Assembly: GCA_036426205.1 (NCBI GenBank)
Contig: CM071568.1
Span: forward strand, 214,563,245 to 214,627,244
Origin: Ascaphus truei
Taxonomy: Eukaryota > Chordata > Amphibia > Anura > Ascaphidae
Reading direction: 5' to 3'
Length of the DNA: 64,000 nucleotides
Shown one piece after another: positions 35,465 through 46,629 of the stretch. The position numbers and the translations under genes are program-made. Every line of letters begins with the position of its first letter. Position 1 is the first letter of the stretch. Under the pieces are notes generated by a model, which was not told where the DNA came from, made no database searches, and saw only the letters and a list, made by a program, of their open reading frames with translations.

Positions 35465-36490
35465 CAAGCCATATTTCAAAATCAAAACATAAAATATATA
35501 GCATAAATATTTAAAAGCAAAGAACCAAAATACATTTAAAATAAATAAAAGCATGCATTTCCCAAAGAAACGCATTGCTTGTCACTGTATGTATGTATAG
35601 AAGGGGCATGTGTTGAGTGAAGGTGAAAAAACGGCGCTAGCTCTATAAGTGTTTCACTACAAACTATATAGTGAATATTTTAAACAAAATCAATTATTTG
35701 TATAACAATAAAGACGTGCTCAAAATAACGTGCAGGTGTAAATATTTAAAATATTCAAACCCCCTGCTCAAACCCAGCTGGTAGGGACTGGTTTCGGTAG
35801 TCCCGCAAATCGTCACTTTCGTTGTATTCCAGGGGGAGCATGGAGGGAAAGAGAAACTAAAAAAAGACAAAAACAATCTAAGTGTAGACAGTTATTCAAA
35901 GGTGCAAAATTAGATATCTTGTTCTTGGCTCGTATGTTGTGCCTACTTACAAGATGTAAGTGTGTATACAAGCATTTAGACACACAATGGTCTCGCTAGG
36001 GGATGTGGTTCTCCACTCTATGAAGCAGTCTCCAGTAATCAGCTCAGCAACCACGTGTATGTGAAGAAAAATATACCATAGTGCAGACCAATATAATGTT
36101 AAAACTAAAACTTTATGATATTTAAAATTGAACACTTACAATAAAAATTGAATATAATAAGATTGTTCACATATTAGTGAGGAGAGAGAGTGTGTTAGCT
36201 TCGGCTCACCCGCCTCTTCTGATGGAACTTGATGTAATCAGCCTCTTCTTGACTTGATGTCTCTGGCGGTGGACTGTGTACCCAGGCTGTGTCCTCCCGT
36301 GGGTTTGTTAGACTCCCTCTGCTGTTGTGCTGGCTTGGAGCTGCCTCTCGGGTGGGCGATCCGCCTCTCTCACTGCCGATACGTCACTTCCGCTTTTGTT
36401 CCGTCACGTCACTTCCGGGCGCGGTGCTGGAATTTCTGAATGGCGATCACGCCTCTCTTCCTCTCTGCCAGGACGGCTCCCACTCTACGC

Positions 36491-36525
36491 GTTTCGCCAG
36501 AAAAGGGTTGGGTTGCTTTCATCAG
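36491..36525 (-). ncRNA. Hammerhead-like core in the PLE terminal repeat (candidate)
   Basis: On the minus strand the PLE terminal region has CTGATGA (36,525-36,519), a spacer that can fold weakly, and GAAAC (36,495-36,491), followed by GCGTAG. CUGAUGA and GAAA are the two invariant strands of the hammerhead ribozyme core, and PLE terminal repeats are known to carry such motifs. A GC-rich region (36,185-36,480) lies downstream on the minus strand. I could not define stems I and III with confidence, so self-cleavage is not shown. In the right copy (44,792-44,827) the first strand is mutated. Confidence 0.45.
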
Positions 36526-37378
36526 GAGTGTACGCCCCTTACACTCGGGTGTCTATAATCCTCCCCAATTGGTGATTTGTGTAAACATATATGTGAATCA
36601 CTTGAAAAACATATGGTCTGATCGGTTGTCACTTCTGACTAACTATATATGGTGGAGCACTGATTCTGAGAAATAAAATTCTCTGATGGTTTCTATAACT
36701 TAACCTCTTAGTTTCTCTGTGGTAGATAAGGATGTATGATACTGGTTACTATTCATAATAAAAGGATGATCTCTACATAGAAGGAGATCAAATGGATTTA
36801 GTTATGTCCTTCAATGGGATAATTAGGTGGAGAATATGTTATTCCATAAGTCAAGTTAGATGAAAAACCAACTTGATCATATTATTATTGCAGGGATATA
36901 AATTTGCCACAAAAAATGTGATTGGATTGTAAGAGCAATAGGGAGTCAGAGGGAAATAAATGGGAAAAAGGAATAATTCATAAAATTGACCAAGGGCCTT
37001 ACGGGAGCACACAAATGTATTAAAAAATAAAAATGAATAGGAATAAAATTATGTAAAAAAATGTAAAAAAAATATATAAAAAAAATATATATAAAAAATC
37101 CTTATGAAAAATTATTTTATAAAAAAAAATTTGGGAGCTCCGTCATATATAATAACATACATACACAGCATTTCATGTTAACATAGGTTTTGAGAGTGGT
37201 TGGTGGTTATATTCATATACAAATTCGGCATAATTGATGGGAAATAACATGACCCTTTATATAATGTTAATATCATACAGTGCGAGATTAAATTAATTAC
37301 TTTATTATACACACACTTGATTTAATAAACATATACAAAGTCTTTATATAGATACAGAAAAAACTTTATGTGTTACTG

Positions 37379-37640
37379 GAGGGACTAGGCTGGAGTGACA
37401 ACAGTGACATAAACATTTTCTATGAATAACAGATAATCATTGCGTGCTGGGAGATTAAAAAAGAAGGAAAGAGACAACAGAGGGGAGAAAAGCCAAAAGA
37501 TCAGTTAGTATCAACTTTTGATTGTAGACCCACATTTAGTTACAAAAAGGTGCCAACTCTACCATGTTCAGGCCCCTGGGGGAGAGGGTCGACAATTGTG
37601 AATCCAAAAAGTCTCCCTCTTAACGAGTTCCCGATTGCGA
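37379..37640 (-). repeat. PLE-2 3' region, partner of 38,753-39,020
   Basis: The end of the GIY-YIG coding sequence and following 3' untranslated sequence (37,379-37,640, GGAGGGACTAGGCTGGAGTG at its outer edge) recur almost unchanged at 38,753-39,020. In the second place they sit between the N-terminal ORF and the RT. This indicates two overlapping PLE fragments in tandem on the minus strand. Confidence 0.75.
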
Positions 37641-38745
37641 TCTCCCCCCCGCCAGTGGCCCGCAACATGTTCTATGGGCATGTATTTCAGACCTGCGGTG
37701 TCCCCCTGGTGCTTTTCTATGAAGTGTTTGGAAAGACTGTGTGTTAAAAGAGATCTTTTAATGCTACTCAGATGTTCTATGATTCTAGTTCGTATTTGTC
37801 TCTCAGTCTTCCCCACATACTGCAGTTTACATGGGCACTCCAGGAGGTACACCACATGGTCTGACCTACAAGTCAAACTAGATTGTATTGTAAATTTCTC
37901 CCCTGTAATGTTTGATGTAAATTCCAGTTTGTCATTTGATTTAAACTGACATGCTCTGCATGTCTTGCATGCATGAAAGCCTTTATTAGATTGTAACCAG
38001 TTTTGAGGTTTAGATTTTTGTTTAAGGACACTTGGGGCAAGTGTATTTTTCAGATTCCGCGCCTTCCTAAAAACAATATTGGGGTACTCTGGTAGTTCTT
38101 TTCCCAAAACTGGGTCATTTCTTAATATGGCCCAGTGTTTGTTTATGATTTTCCTAATTTCCCTAGCTTCCCCACTATATGTTGTGAGGAATGCGAAATC
38201 TAACTTATTTGTTGTTCTTTTGCCCTTCCCCTTAGATTTCAGAAGATCTTCCCTCTCTAGTTGGTCTATTTTCTGTAAGGCCTCATCTAGCTTCTCCTCT
38301 TTATATTTCTTTTCTATAAATCTCTCCTTCAATTTTAATGATTGCTGTAGAAATGTTTCTCTCTCACTGCAGTTCCTTTTTATTCTAGTGAACTGACTGG
38401 ATGGAACCCCGTCCATCCACCTTGGGAGGTGACAGCTAGTTCGCAAGATGTAATTGTTTTTATCTGTTTCCTTAAAAAATGTTTTTGTCTTAATTAGATC
38501 GTTTTCTATATAGATTTCTAAGTCTAAATAGTTAATTGTTTTGTCACTGTACTCACTCGTAAATTTTAGATTTAACTCTTCGTTCTCTATGCCTATTAGG
38601 AATTCTTTCAACTTACTTTCTCCGTCCCCCCAGATTAGATACACATCATCGATGAAACGACGCCAGAGGACCAGGCCCTCCCCAAGCTCTCCATTCGGCC
38701 AGATGTTATCCTCCTCCCAAGACGCCAGAAATTTTTTTCCTTATG
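37568..38745 (-). pseudogene. PLE-2 reverse transcriptase C-half, linker and GIY-YIG endonuclease (left copy)
   Basis: An open frame of about 390 codons runs on the minus strand from 38,745 to 37,568 with no proper start. It opens with FLASWEEDNIWPNG, then the catalytic motif C RRFIDDVYLIWGDGE (FIDD at 38,654-38,643). Counting from codon GTG 38,644: INYLDLEIY (37-45) and LPRWMDGVPSSQF (73-85) are thumb motifs; a charged helical stretch covers 96-140; HACKTCRACQF (224-234) is the Cys/His linker typical of vertebrate PLEs; VVYLLECPC (264-272) and YVGKT (276-280) are the GIY-YIG motif; R285/R287, E290-H291 and E344 are the other nuclease positions. The C-terminal half is uninterrupted and could be a recent copy. 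RT motifs 1-B are missing because the sequence upstream of 38,745 joins a 3' UTR-like segment. Confidence 0.85.
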
Positions 38746-39002
38746 TGTATACCTGGAGGGACTAGGCTGGAGTGACAGCAGTGACATAAACATTTTCTAT
38801 TTGAATAACAGATAATCATTGTATGCTGTGGGAGATAAAAAGAAGGAAGAGACAACAGGGGACGGAGGAAGCAAAAAGATCAGTTAGTATCAACTTTTGA
38901 TTGTAGACCACATTTAGTTACAAAAATGGTGCCAATTCTATCTCCATGTTCAGGCCCCTGGGGGAGAGGGTCCACAATCTGTGAATCCAAAAAGTCTCCC
39001 TC

Positions 39003-39707
39003 TTAACGAGTTCCCGATTGCTCTCTATTAGGTCCCCAGCTCTTGTAATTGTTGCCCCTATAATGTTGGCTATTCTTGCCTTTATAGTTCCCTCTTCCCT
39101 GATCCCTATTCTTGCCTTTATAGTTCCCTCTTCCCTGATCCCATTCTCTTCTAATTCTTCTTTTTTTCCAAGTCCTCTGTTCCCCCTTTAAGTAATCTTC
39201 CTCATCCCTTTTGAATTTGCCTAGCTTGGCTGTCTCCACTTCTTTTTCTAATGTATCAATTTTCTTTTGTAAGGCCTTATCTTTTTCTTTGAACTCATGT
39301 GTATCCTCTAGGGGAATTAGTCTTTCCTGGATTTCCAGTATATCCTCATCTAATTTCTTAAGATGGTTGTTTTGTTGTTCAATGATTAAATCTATTAGTG
39401 TAAAGGAACATTTGTCCAAAACATCATTCCATCTTAATAAAAACTCACTATCTTCTAGATCAAAAGCGGGACTAATTGAAATCCTTAATCCCCTCGGTAT
39501 ACGGTTACATCTTTTATATTCTTCTAGAAACGTGACATCAAGCCACTTTCTAGTGTCCCTTACAAAAAGTTTTTCAAGTTTGGCAAATTCAATTTCCACT
39601 GTATTTCCCATGTCATTGTCAACCTCTATTACTTCTTCCGTAGTATTGTTAAATTTAACAGTTCTAGATAGTCTCTTAGAAAACACATTGCTACCTCTTG
39701 TCGCCAT
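39003..39707 (-). CDS. PLE-2 N-terminal ORF, coiled coil plus basic tail (left copy)
   Basis: A complete 234-codon frame on the minus strand starts at ATG 39,707, closely preceded by the PLE leader. Residues 1-105 are mixed and acidic (TTEEVIEVDNDMGNTVEIEF). Residues about 110-165 form a likely coiled coil (LIIEQQNNHLKKLDEDILEI and KALQKKIDTLEKEVETAKL). Residues 175-226 are strongly basic with two copies of DQGRGNYKGKN. The final NREQSGTR is read out of frame from the GIY-YIG C-terminal sequence, because an internal deletion joins the N-terminal ORF to the last part of the nuclease. A short first ORF with this layout precedes the RT in many vertebrate PLEs and is thought to bind nucleic acid. 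The deletion means the RT itself is absent from this fragment. Confidence 0.7.
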   Translation of the reverse strand: MATRGSNVFSKRLSRTVKFNNTTEEVIEVDNDMGNTVEIEFAKLEKLFVRDTRKWLDVTFLEEYKRCNRIPRGLRISISPAFDLEDSEFLLRWNDVLDKCSFTLIDLIIEQQNNHLKKLDEDILEIQERLIPLEDTHEFKEKDKALQKKIDTLEKEVETAKLGKFKRDEEDYLKGEQRTWKKRRIRREWDQGRGNYKGKNRDQGRGNYKGKNSQHYRGNNYKSWGPNREQSGTR

Positions 39708-39771
39708 TTAAACTGATAGTAAGCAGCCCAATCACCAGAAACCAAGATACGTGTTGAGTGAAGGTGAAAAA

Positions 39772-40093
39772 AAAGATGTAACCGTATACCGAGGGGATTA
39801 AGGATTTCAATTAGTCCCTCTTTTGATCTAGAAGATAGTGAGTTTTTGATACATTAGAAAAAGAAGTGGAGACAGCCAAGCTAGGCAAATTCAAAAGGGA
39901 TGAGGAAGATTACTTAAAGGGGGAACAGAGGACTTGGAAAAAAAGAAGAATTAGAAGAGAATCGGATCAGGGAAGAGGGAACTATAAAGGCAAGAATAGC
40001 CAACATTATAGGGGCAACAATTACAAGAGCTGGGACACCAATAGAGATAAGACAGCACCTAAAGAGGGAGAGATCAAGAAACAGGATTACTGA
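39772..40093 (+). pseudogene. PLE-2 N-terminal ORF, right copy, truncated
   Basis: The plus-strand copy enters the N-terminal ORF at the codons for CNRIPRGLRIS, has an internal deletion that joins FDLEDSEF to TLEKEVETAKL (about 39,845-39,862), and then stays open to 40,093 through the basic tail. It has a single DQGRGNYKGKN unit where the left copy has two. Beyond the tail it continues (DKTAPKEGEIKKQDY), showing what was deleted from the left copy. Confidence 0.65.
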
Positions 40094-43000
40094 TAGGGGG
40101 AAGGGTGAATCACGTTCAGTGGACACCAAGCCCTCAAACAGTTTCGTTCTATGAGAGAAGCGGGCCATTTTACACCCATTAATAAAGAAATAAAAGAGCG
40201 CAAAGAGACCAAAAGGACAGACAAAAAACACACATGTCTTCCAGAAGGAGCAATGAGAAAAAGATAGTAATTAGATGATAGAGGAGTCAACACAATACCA
40301 GGTAAACATGAATTGATATCTTTTTTTAGCGAAAGGAAACGTCTTCGAATTTAGAGGACAAAGCCCAATTATCAACCAGAAAACTCAAAGCAAAAGGGGG
40401 AATAAAAAGGAAGGCCGACCAGTCAGAGGAAAGAGGGGGGGGGGGTAACCCCCACCCCCCCAAAGGACGAAAAGAAAGAAAAGAGCGAAGTGCCAAGATA
40501 GCGGAGCCTCTCAAGCAGAAGTCAAGATATGTATTAATTAAGTAAAGTAATATTACAGACACACCGAAGAGTGTAATTCGAAGGGACTTCATTTCGAGTC
40601 CAGTGAAGGAGTCATAGAAGTTTTTTTTGTTATCTTTTTATGATGCACAATAGATTCCTTCGCAAGCTAACTCTTAAAGGTTCTTATGGCTAAAGATCAA
40701 GCCCTAGATTGGGACCAATGATAACCTCCACATTGTGCCCGAGAACACCACAAGAGATAACATTGATTCATAACGGGTCTAAAACTAAATCCTCCGTCTA
40801 CCTCAATTTGCCAAGGGTAATCATCTGGAAACCTTTTCAGATGATTTATAAATACAGATTTTGAAGAACTGGGTAGAATGTAAACACAAATGAAAGAATA
40901 ATCTACATAAAACAAGAAAGACACAGCTCCCCGCCAAGACACTAGTACGTGCATAGCAATTGGAATTGGTCCTAAAACAGGCTGATAGGGGGGAGACGCG
41001 GTACTGTCCTACAGGACAGAAGACACCGTATAATCAAAGAAATCTTAAGTTATTGCGGAGATGAGGAAACATATGGTAAACTAGACAAAAATCACACATA
41101 ACTGATTCACCGAAGAGTTGAAATGTTTTAAGGAGGGGTGGTAAGACTATGGACGTACTAGATGAGGGGGGAGTATAGAATTTCTGTACAGGGACAAATC
41201 AAAACAGTCCCGGTTTTTTACCAAACTACCAAAATCACAAGAATGAAGGTCAATCCCCCAGGACAGACCTATAGTCTCGGGGATGACCATTAAAGCCCAT
41301 TTGTCACTGTTACCATAGACATATTCCTGCAGAAAAGAAATATGTCACCCTCCGCAACGAGGCAATTTAAAAGACCCCACAGACGTACTATAATACATTA
41401 AGAAAGTGAAATTGGGAAAGGACAATTTTAATGGCTACTTGCGATGTCGTATCGTTCATACATCAATTGACCACCCACACAAAAAGGCTGCCGGCCATAC
41501 AAAAGATTTTCATGAAAGACACAGACCTGGCAAGAGGAAACACAGGCACATTTCATATTGAGGCATTCTGTTGATCTTGCGGTTTAGCGCAAGCCACACG
41601 GGTCCCGACGGATGAGGCGTCGGGCCCATTTCTTGCTAACGGCTGCCGGGCGTGCGATTCTGGATGAGCGACGGGGGAGTGGCGCAGGCCCGCCGCCGCG
41701 CGCGCAAGAGTAGAGCGCAGGATCCTCTGCCAACCGTAGAGCGATAGAAGACTAGGATCCCATGCTCCGAGGCTCACACGAGGCAGTACGCGTTGGAGGA
41801 GAAATAGCGCATGCTGAGTAAGACCTAAACGCGACCTCGAGAAGGCCCCCCGGAGTATGGGGAAGGCCTGGGCCTGGGTCCTCTTGGCGTGTCGGAGCAC
41901 ATCGAGAGTCGAGCAGGGCGAGTGAGTCAAAGGGCGGACGCCATGATGTGTATATATCTGAAAGGGACGGAGAGGAGAAGAAGAAACAGATAAGTTGAAA
42001 GAATTCCAATAGGCCATAGAGAAACAGAAGAGCGAATCTCAAATTCAGGACGAGGCGTACGAGTGACAAAACACAATTAACTATTGAGACTTAGAAACTT
42101 ATATAGAAAAACGATTTCTCTAATTAAGGAGCTAAACCCTTTCTTAGGAACAGTAAAAACCAATACCATCTTGGGACAGCGGTCCCCTCCCACGGTGGAT
42201 GGACGGGCTTCCATCCAGAGTCAGTTTTCCCCGCATGACTCCCCAAAAGGTCTCCCCCCCCCCCCCCTCGCCGCTGAGCGTATTTTTGGGAGCCACATTA
42301 CCCATCTCGGACGCGCCTACTGCCTCCTCCTGCGGAAGTTAGGCGGGAGGGAGATTAGAGTGATGAGTAGTGTAGGGCGAGGTCGGCGGAGGGGTGAGTG
42401 GAAGAAGGGATAAAGTGGGGGTTTAGGAAGGAGGGGTAGGGTGAATAAGTGTGAAGAGGGTGAAGGAGAGAACCCGGACCGTCGTTGTGATAGTCGTCTT
42501 ATGGCGCCTCTCCGGGGTGAGATATGACGGACGTCGCAAGATAAGTGGTAAGAATATGGAGCCGACCAGAATTAGCAAGTGCGAACTGCGTGGAAGTAGG
42601 TGACTGCCCCCCCGGGACACCTCGCTGAGTTTTAAATAGACCGTCCTGTCACGTGATCGAGCGACTGAAGTTCGCTTTCGGGAGTGACCGGAAGTTGTCC
42701 AGACCGTGCGGACGCATTAGACTGGTTTGGACTACAGTCGCGGGGGGAGACGGAGCTGGTTACATAAGTGCACGCATAAAAGTTTGTACTGATCCCTGAT
42801 AAAGAAGACCTAACCTCTTTTACCCCTACACATAGAAGAGAACGGCTAAAACAGTCGCGGAGGGTAGACGCCGACATTGAAGGACAGCACGCGGGCGCTC
42901 CTACAGGAAGATCAATAGTGTATGATGCGCGATAGAGGGGATTCGATGGACCAGAAAGGCGGTGGGTGTAGTAGAGAGGGCGGCGGCGGTGTGAAAGTTG

Positions 43001-43760
43001 TATATAGAGTGAGTTCGGGGGTGGTCGTGGAAATTCGCGTTAGGAAATTAGATAAGAGGCTAACACGAAGAGTTACTGAAATCAAGGGCCCAAGCCACAG
43101 ACACAACAAATAAGTTAGATTTCGCATCCTCACAACATATAGTGGGGAAGCTAGGGAAATTAGGAAAATCATGAAACAACACTGGGCCACTATTAAGAAA
43201 GACCCAGTTTTGGGAAAGAACTACCAGAGCACCCCAATATTGTTTTTAGGAAGGCGCGGAATCTGAAAATACACTTGCAACGTGTACCTTAAACAAAAAT
43301 CTAAACCTCCAAACTGGTTACAATCTAATAAGGATTTCATGCATGCAAGACATGCAGAGCATGCCAGTTTAAAATCAAATGACAAAACTGGAATTCATTT
43401 CAAACATTACAGGGGAGAAATTTACAATACAATCTAGTTTGACCTGTAGGTCAGACCATGTGGGTGTACCTCCTGGCAGTGCCCATGAAAATGCAGTATG
43501 TGGGGAAGACTGAGAGACAATAAGAACTAGAATCATAGAACATTCTGAGTTAGCATAAAAGATCTCTTTAACACACAGTTCTTTCCAAAAAACACTTCAT
43601 GGAAAAGCACCAGGGGGGACACCGCGCAGGTCTGAAATACATGCCCATCTAGAACATGTTGCGGGCCACTGGCGGGGGGGAGATCGCAGTCGGGAACTCG
43701 TTAAGAGGAGACTTTTTGGATTCACAAGATTGCGGACCCTCTCCCCAGGGGCCTAACATG
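40094..43760 (+). pseudogene. PLE-2 RT and GIY-YIG coding region, right copy, heavily corrupted
   Basis: Landmarks of the PLE protein appear in order on the plus strand but in shifting frames. A KIHKNEGQ-like finger motif lies near 41,226-41,250. RT motif A (ATCDVVS, then TSIDHPH one frame away) is at 41,433-41,485. A trace of the GEGLVLWRRFIDD region is at about 41,850-41,960, and the PRWMDG motif is at about 42,190. The linker and GIY-YIG region (43,090-43,700) mirrors 38,240-37,600. Against the left copy, about 700 bp of GC-rich extra sequence sits between 42,240 and 43,080. Nothing functional can be made from this copy. Confidence 0.65.
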
Positions 43761-45505
43761 GAGCGTAGAGTTGGCACCATTTTTGTAACAAATGTGGCTC
43801 AATCAAAAGTTAGAACTAAATGATCTTATTTGCTTTCTCCATCCTCTGTTTGTCTTTCCTTCTTTTTACTCTCCACAGCACGCAATGATTACTGTTATTC
43901 AAATAGAAATGTTTATGTCATCGTTGTCACTCAGCCTAGTCCCTCCAGGTATACACAAAAGTTTTTTTCTGTATCTATATAAAGACTTTGTATATGTTTA
44001 TTAAATCAAGTGTTGTATAATATAAGGTATTAATTCGCACTGTGAATATTAACATTATATAAAAGGGTCATGTATTCCCATCAATTTATGCGAATTTGTT
44101 ACTATGATAATACCACCAACCACTCTCAGAAACCTATGTATAACATGAAATGCTAGTGTATGTATTTATATATGACGGAGCTCCCAAATTTTTTTATAAA
44201 ATAATTTTTCATAAAGGAATTTTTTTTATAATATATTTTTTATATATATTTTTAACATTTTTTACATAATTATTCCTATTCATTTTATTTTTAATACATT
44301 TGTGCCCCGTAAGGCCCTTGGGATTCAATTTATGAATTATTCCCTTTTCCCATCTTATTCCCTGATCCCTATTGCTCTTTACAATCCAATCACATTTTTT
44401 GTGGCAAATTTATCCCTCCAATAATAATATGATCAAGTTGGTTTTCATCTAACTTGACTTATGGAATAAACATAATTCTCCACCTAATTAGTCCCATTGA
44501 AGGACATAAACTAAATCCATTTGATCTCCTTCTATGTAGCGATCACCTTTTATTATGAATAGTTACCAGTATCATACATCCTTATCTACCCCAGAGAAAC
44601 TAAGAGGTTTAAATTATAAGAACCAGTCAGAGAATTTATTTCTCAGAATAGAGTCTCCACCATATTAGTTAGGCAGAAGTGAAAACCGATGATGCAGACC
44701 ATATGTTTTCAAGTGATTCACATATATGTTTACAATAAATCACACAATTGGGGAGGATATATAAGACACCGAGTGTAAGGGGCGGTACACTCCTGAGAGG
44801 AAGCCACACACCCTTTTCTGGCGAAACGCGTAGAGTGGGAGCCGTCCTCCTGTCAGGAGAGAGGGAGAGGCGTGATAGCCATTCAGAAATTCCAGCAGCG
44901 CGCCCGGAAGTGACGTGACGGAACAAAGCGGGAAGGGACGTATCGGCAGTGAGAGAGGCGGGATCGCCCACCCGTAGAGGCAGCTCCAAGCTGCAACCAG
45001 CAGAAGGGAGTCTATCTAACAAACCCACGGGAGGACACAGCCTGGGTACACAAGTCCACCGCCAGAGACATCAAGTCACAGAGAGAGGCTGATTACATCA
45101 AGTTCCATCAGAAGAGGCGGGTGAGCCGGAAGCTAACACACTCTTCTCTCCTCACTAATATGTGAACAAGCTTATTATATTCAATTTTATTGTAAGTGTT
45201 CAATTTTAAAAAATCATAAAGTTTAGTTTTAAACATTATATTGGTCTGCACTATGGTATCATTTTTCTTCACATACACGTGGTTGATAGCTGATTACTGG
45301 AGACTGCTTCATAGAGTGGAGAACAAACATCCAGCAGAGACCATTGTGTGTCTAAATCGCTTGTATACAACCTTACATGTAAGTAGGCACAACATACGAG
45401 CCAAGACAAGATATCAATTTTGACACTGGAAATAACTGTCTACACTTAGATTGTTTTTGTCTTTTTTGTTCTATTTCCCTCCATGCTCCCCCTGGAATAC
45501 AACGA
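43761..45505 (+). mobile_element. PLE-2 3' untranslated and terminal region, right copy
   Basis: This is the inverted counterpart of 37,560-35,825. It includes the AT-rich 3' region (43,780-44,700), the CGAAACGCGTAG signature at 44,822 with a mutated partner strand, a GC-rich block (44,830-45,130), and an end at GGAATACAACGAA just before the target duplication. Confidence 0.7.
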
Positions 45506-45572
45506 ATGTATAGAAGGGGCATACATAAATAAATTGGCAATCATTGTCAATGAAAAAATTAAAAAGAAAATA

Positions 45573-46450
45573 CAACTGTAACCCTGCTTCCCCCCCCCCC
45601 CCAGACTCATCTGTAGTGTCTAGGGTGCGTGAGGGCAGATTACATGCATAGTGGTGGTGCATACCTGCGTGGAACAGGAGGGCCTGAGCTTCCCGCGATG
45701 ATATTGGGGAGACAGGACCAGGCTTCTGGGGTGGTAGCCTCCATGCTTTTAATGGTGCAGCGCCTCCATCTTCTATACTCCCAGGAATATGGGATAGGAC
45801 CTGTATAGAAGAACCTCCCTGGTCCAGGGTTGAATGCTCCCAGAAGTACACACAGTCATTGGTATAAAAGTAGAGTCTCTTTATTGGTCAGATCAGCGAC
45901 CCCAAATGTAGTGGCGACCAGCAGCCACAACAACAACAGGAATGTCCGGCTATCACTCCACTCTCGTCCCGTTACAGATCTCTCCTCCTCTCCTTCCCTC
46001 CAAGTCTCTCCTCCAACAGTATGGTCTGGGCTGGGGCGGCAATACCCCACGGCCCACCGCAGAGGTTACGGCACGGGGTGAGGGGCATTGGTCCACCGGG
46101 TCTATAGTGCTATCCGCTCTACTCAACGGGGTTGAGTCTCTGCTTCTCTCTCGGCTCCTGTATGACTGCACAGGTGAGACCGCACTGTCTCCTCCAACTC
46201 CTCGGACAGAACAGACAATCACTCAGAGGAGCTGGCTCCTAAATAGAGTCAGCCCCACCCCTCATGATGTCAGCAGAGCCTCCCCTCTGTCTCACGCCTG
46301 CAGCAGAGTCAAGGGCCTGCATCTACCATTCAGGGCAGGGCTTTGAAGGGGGAAAACCCATGATGACTACTGGTGCCTGCCCTTAACAGGACTTACCACA
46401 GTAGGAGGAAGATAGGTATAGCCTGTGCTGTTTACAGGGGGCTACACAAC
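45573..46450 (-). mobile_element. Solo LTR of the 4-bp-duplication family (870 bp)
   Basis: The LTR spans 45,577-46,446, flanked by CAAC at 45,573-45,576 and 46,447-46,450. Read on the minus strand it starts TGTAGCCCCCTG and ends GGGTTACA. A block at 45,650-45,775 matches the LTR of the complete element at 58,471 (shared words: GGAGGCGCTGCACC, CCTGGTCCTGTC, CAGGTATGCACCACC), which sets orientation and family. A polyadenylation signal AATAAA is present on the minus strand at about 45,881-45,886. Confidence 0.85.
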
Positions 46451-46629
46451 GAAAAAACCTGTAAAAGAAAAATAACATACATTCAATGTTTTTTTCTTAC
46501 CTTTAGATGTTTTCACCCTCTGATTCCCATGGTCCCAGCAAGCTCTCAAACAAATCAACGATCCAAAACAGCAACGGGCATCAGGTAAAGGCAAAAGTCC
46601 AAATCTCTCCTCAGGGGTTTTAAAAGCAC

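Larger units (their letters stand above)
35593..45522. mobile_element. Head-to-head pair of Penelope-like elements with 17-bp target duplication
   Basis: Two PLE copies in opposite orientation occupy 35,610-45,505. The 17-mer ATGTATAGAAGGGGCAT stands directly outside both ends (35,593-35,609 and 45,506-45,522) in the same orientation. The left copy reads on the minus strand from about 39,772 to 35,610, the right copy on the plus strand from about 39,772 to 45,505. Their 5' ends meet at about 39,750-39,775, where both are truncated. The left copy runs about 215 bp further at its 3' end (35,610-35,824, ending in the complement of GTGTTGAGTGAAGGTG) than the right. PLE copies are known for partial, tandem and inverted arrangements. 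One shared duplication for both suggests a single insertion event. Confidence 0.8.

Noticed and set aside
36254..36676. Four overlapping plus-strand frames
   Set aside because: They lie in the GC-rich terminal region of a minus-strand PLE and do not match any PLE protein.
41553..42069. Two overlapping minus-strand frames of 105-154 codons
   Set aside because: They run antisense to corrupted PLE RT sequence on the plus strand and show no family motif.
35610..45505. The inverted pair as a fold-back read artefact
   Set aside because: The flanks differ on the two sides and carry a direct 17-bp duplication, which a fold-back read would not give. An artefact limited to the quality of the right arm remains possible.
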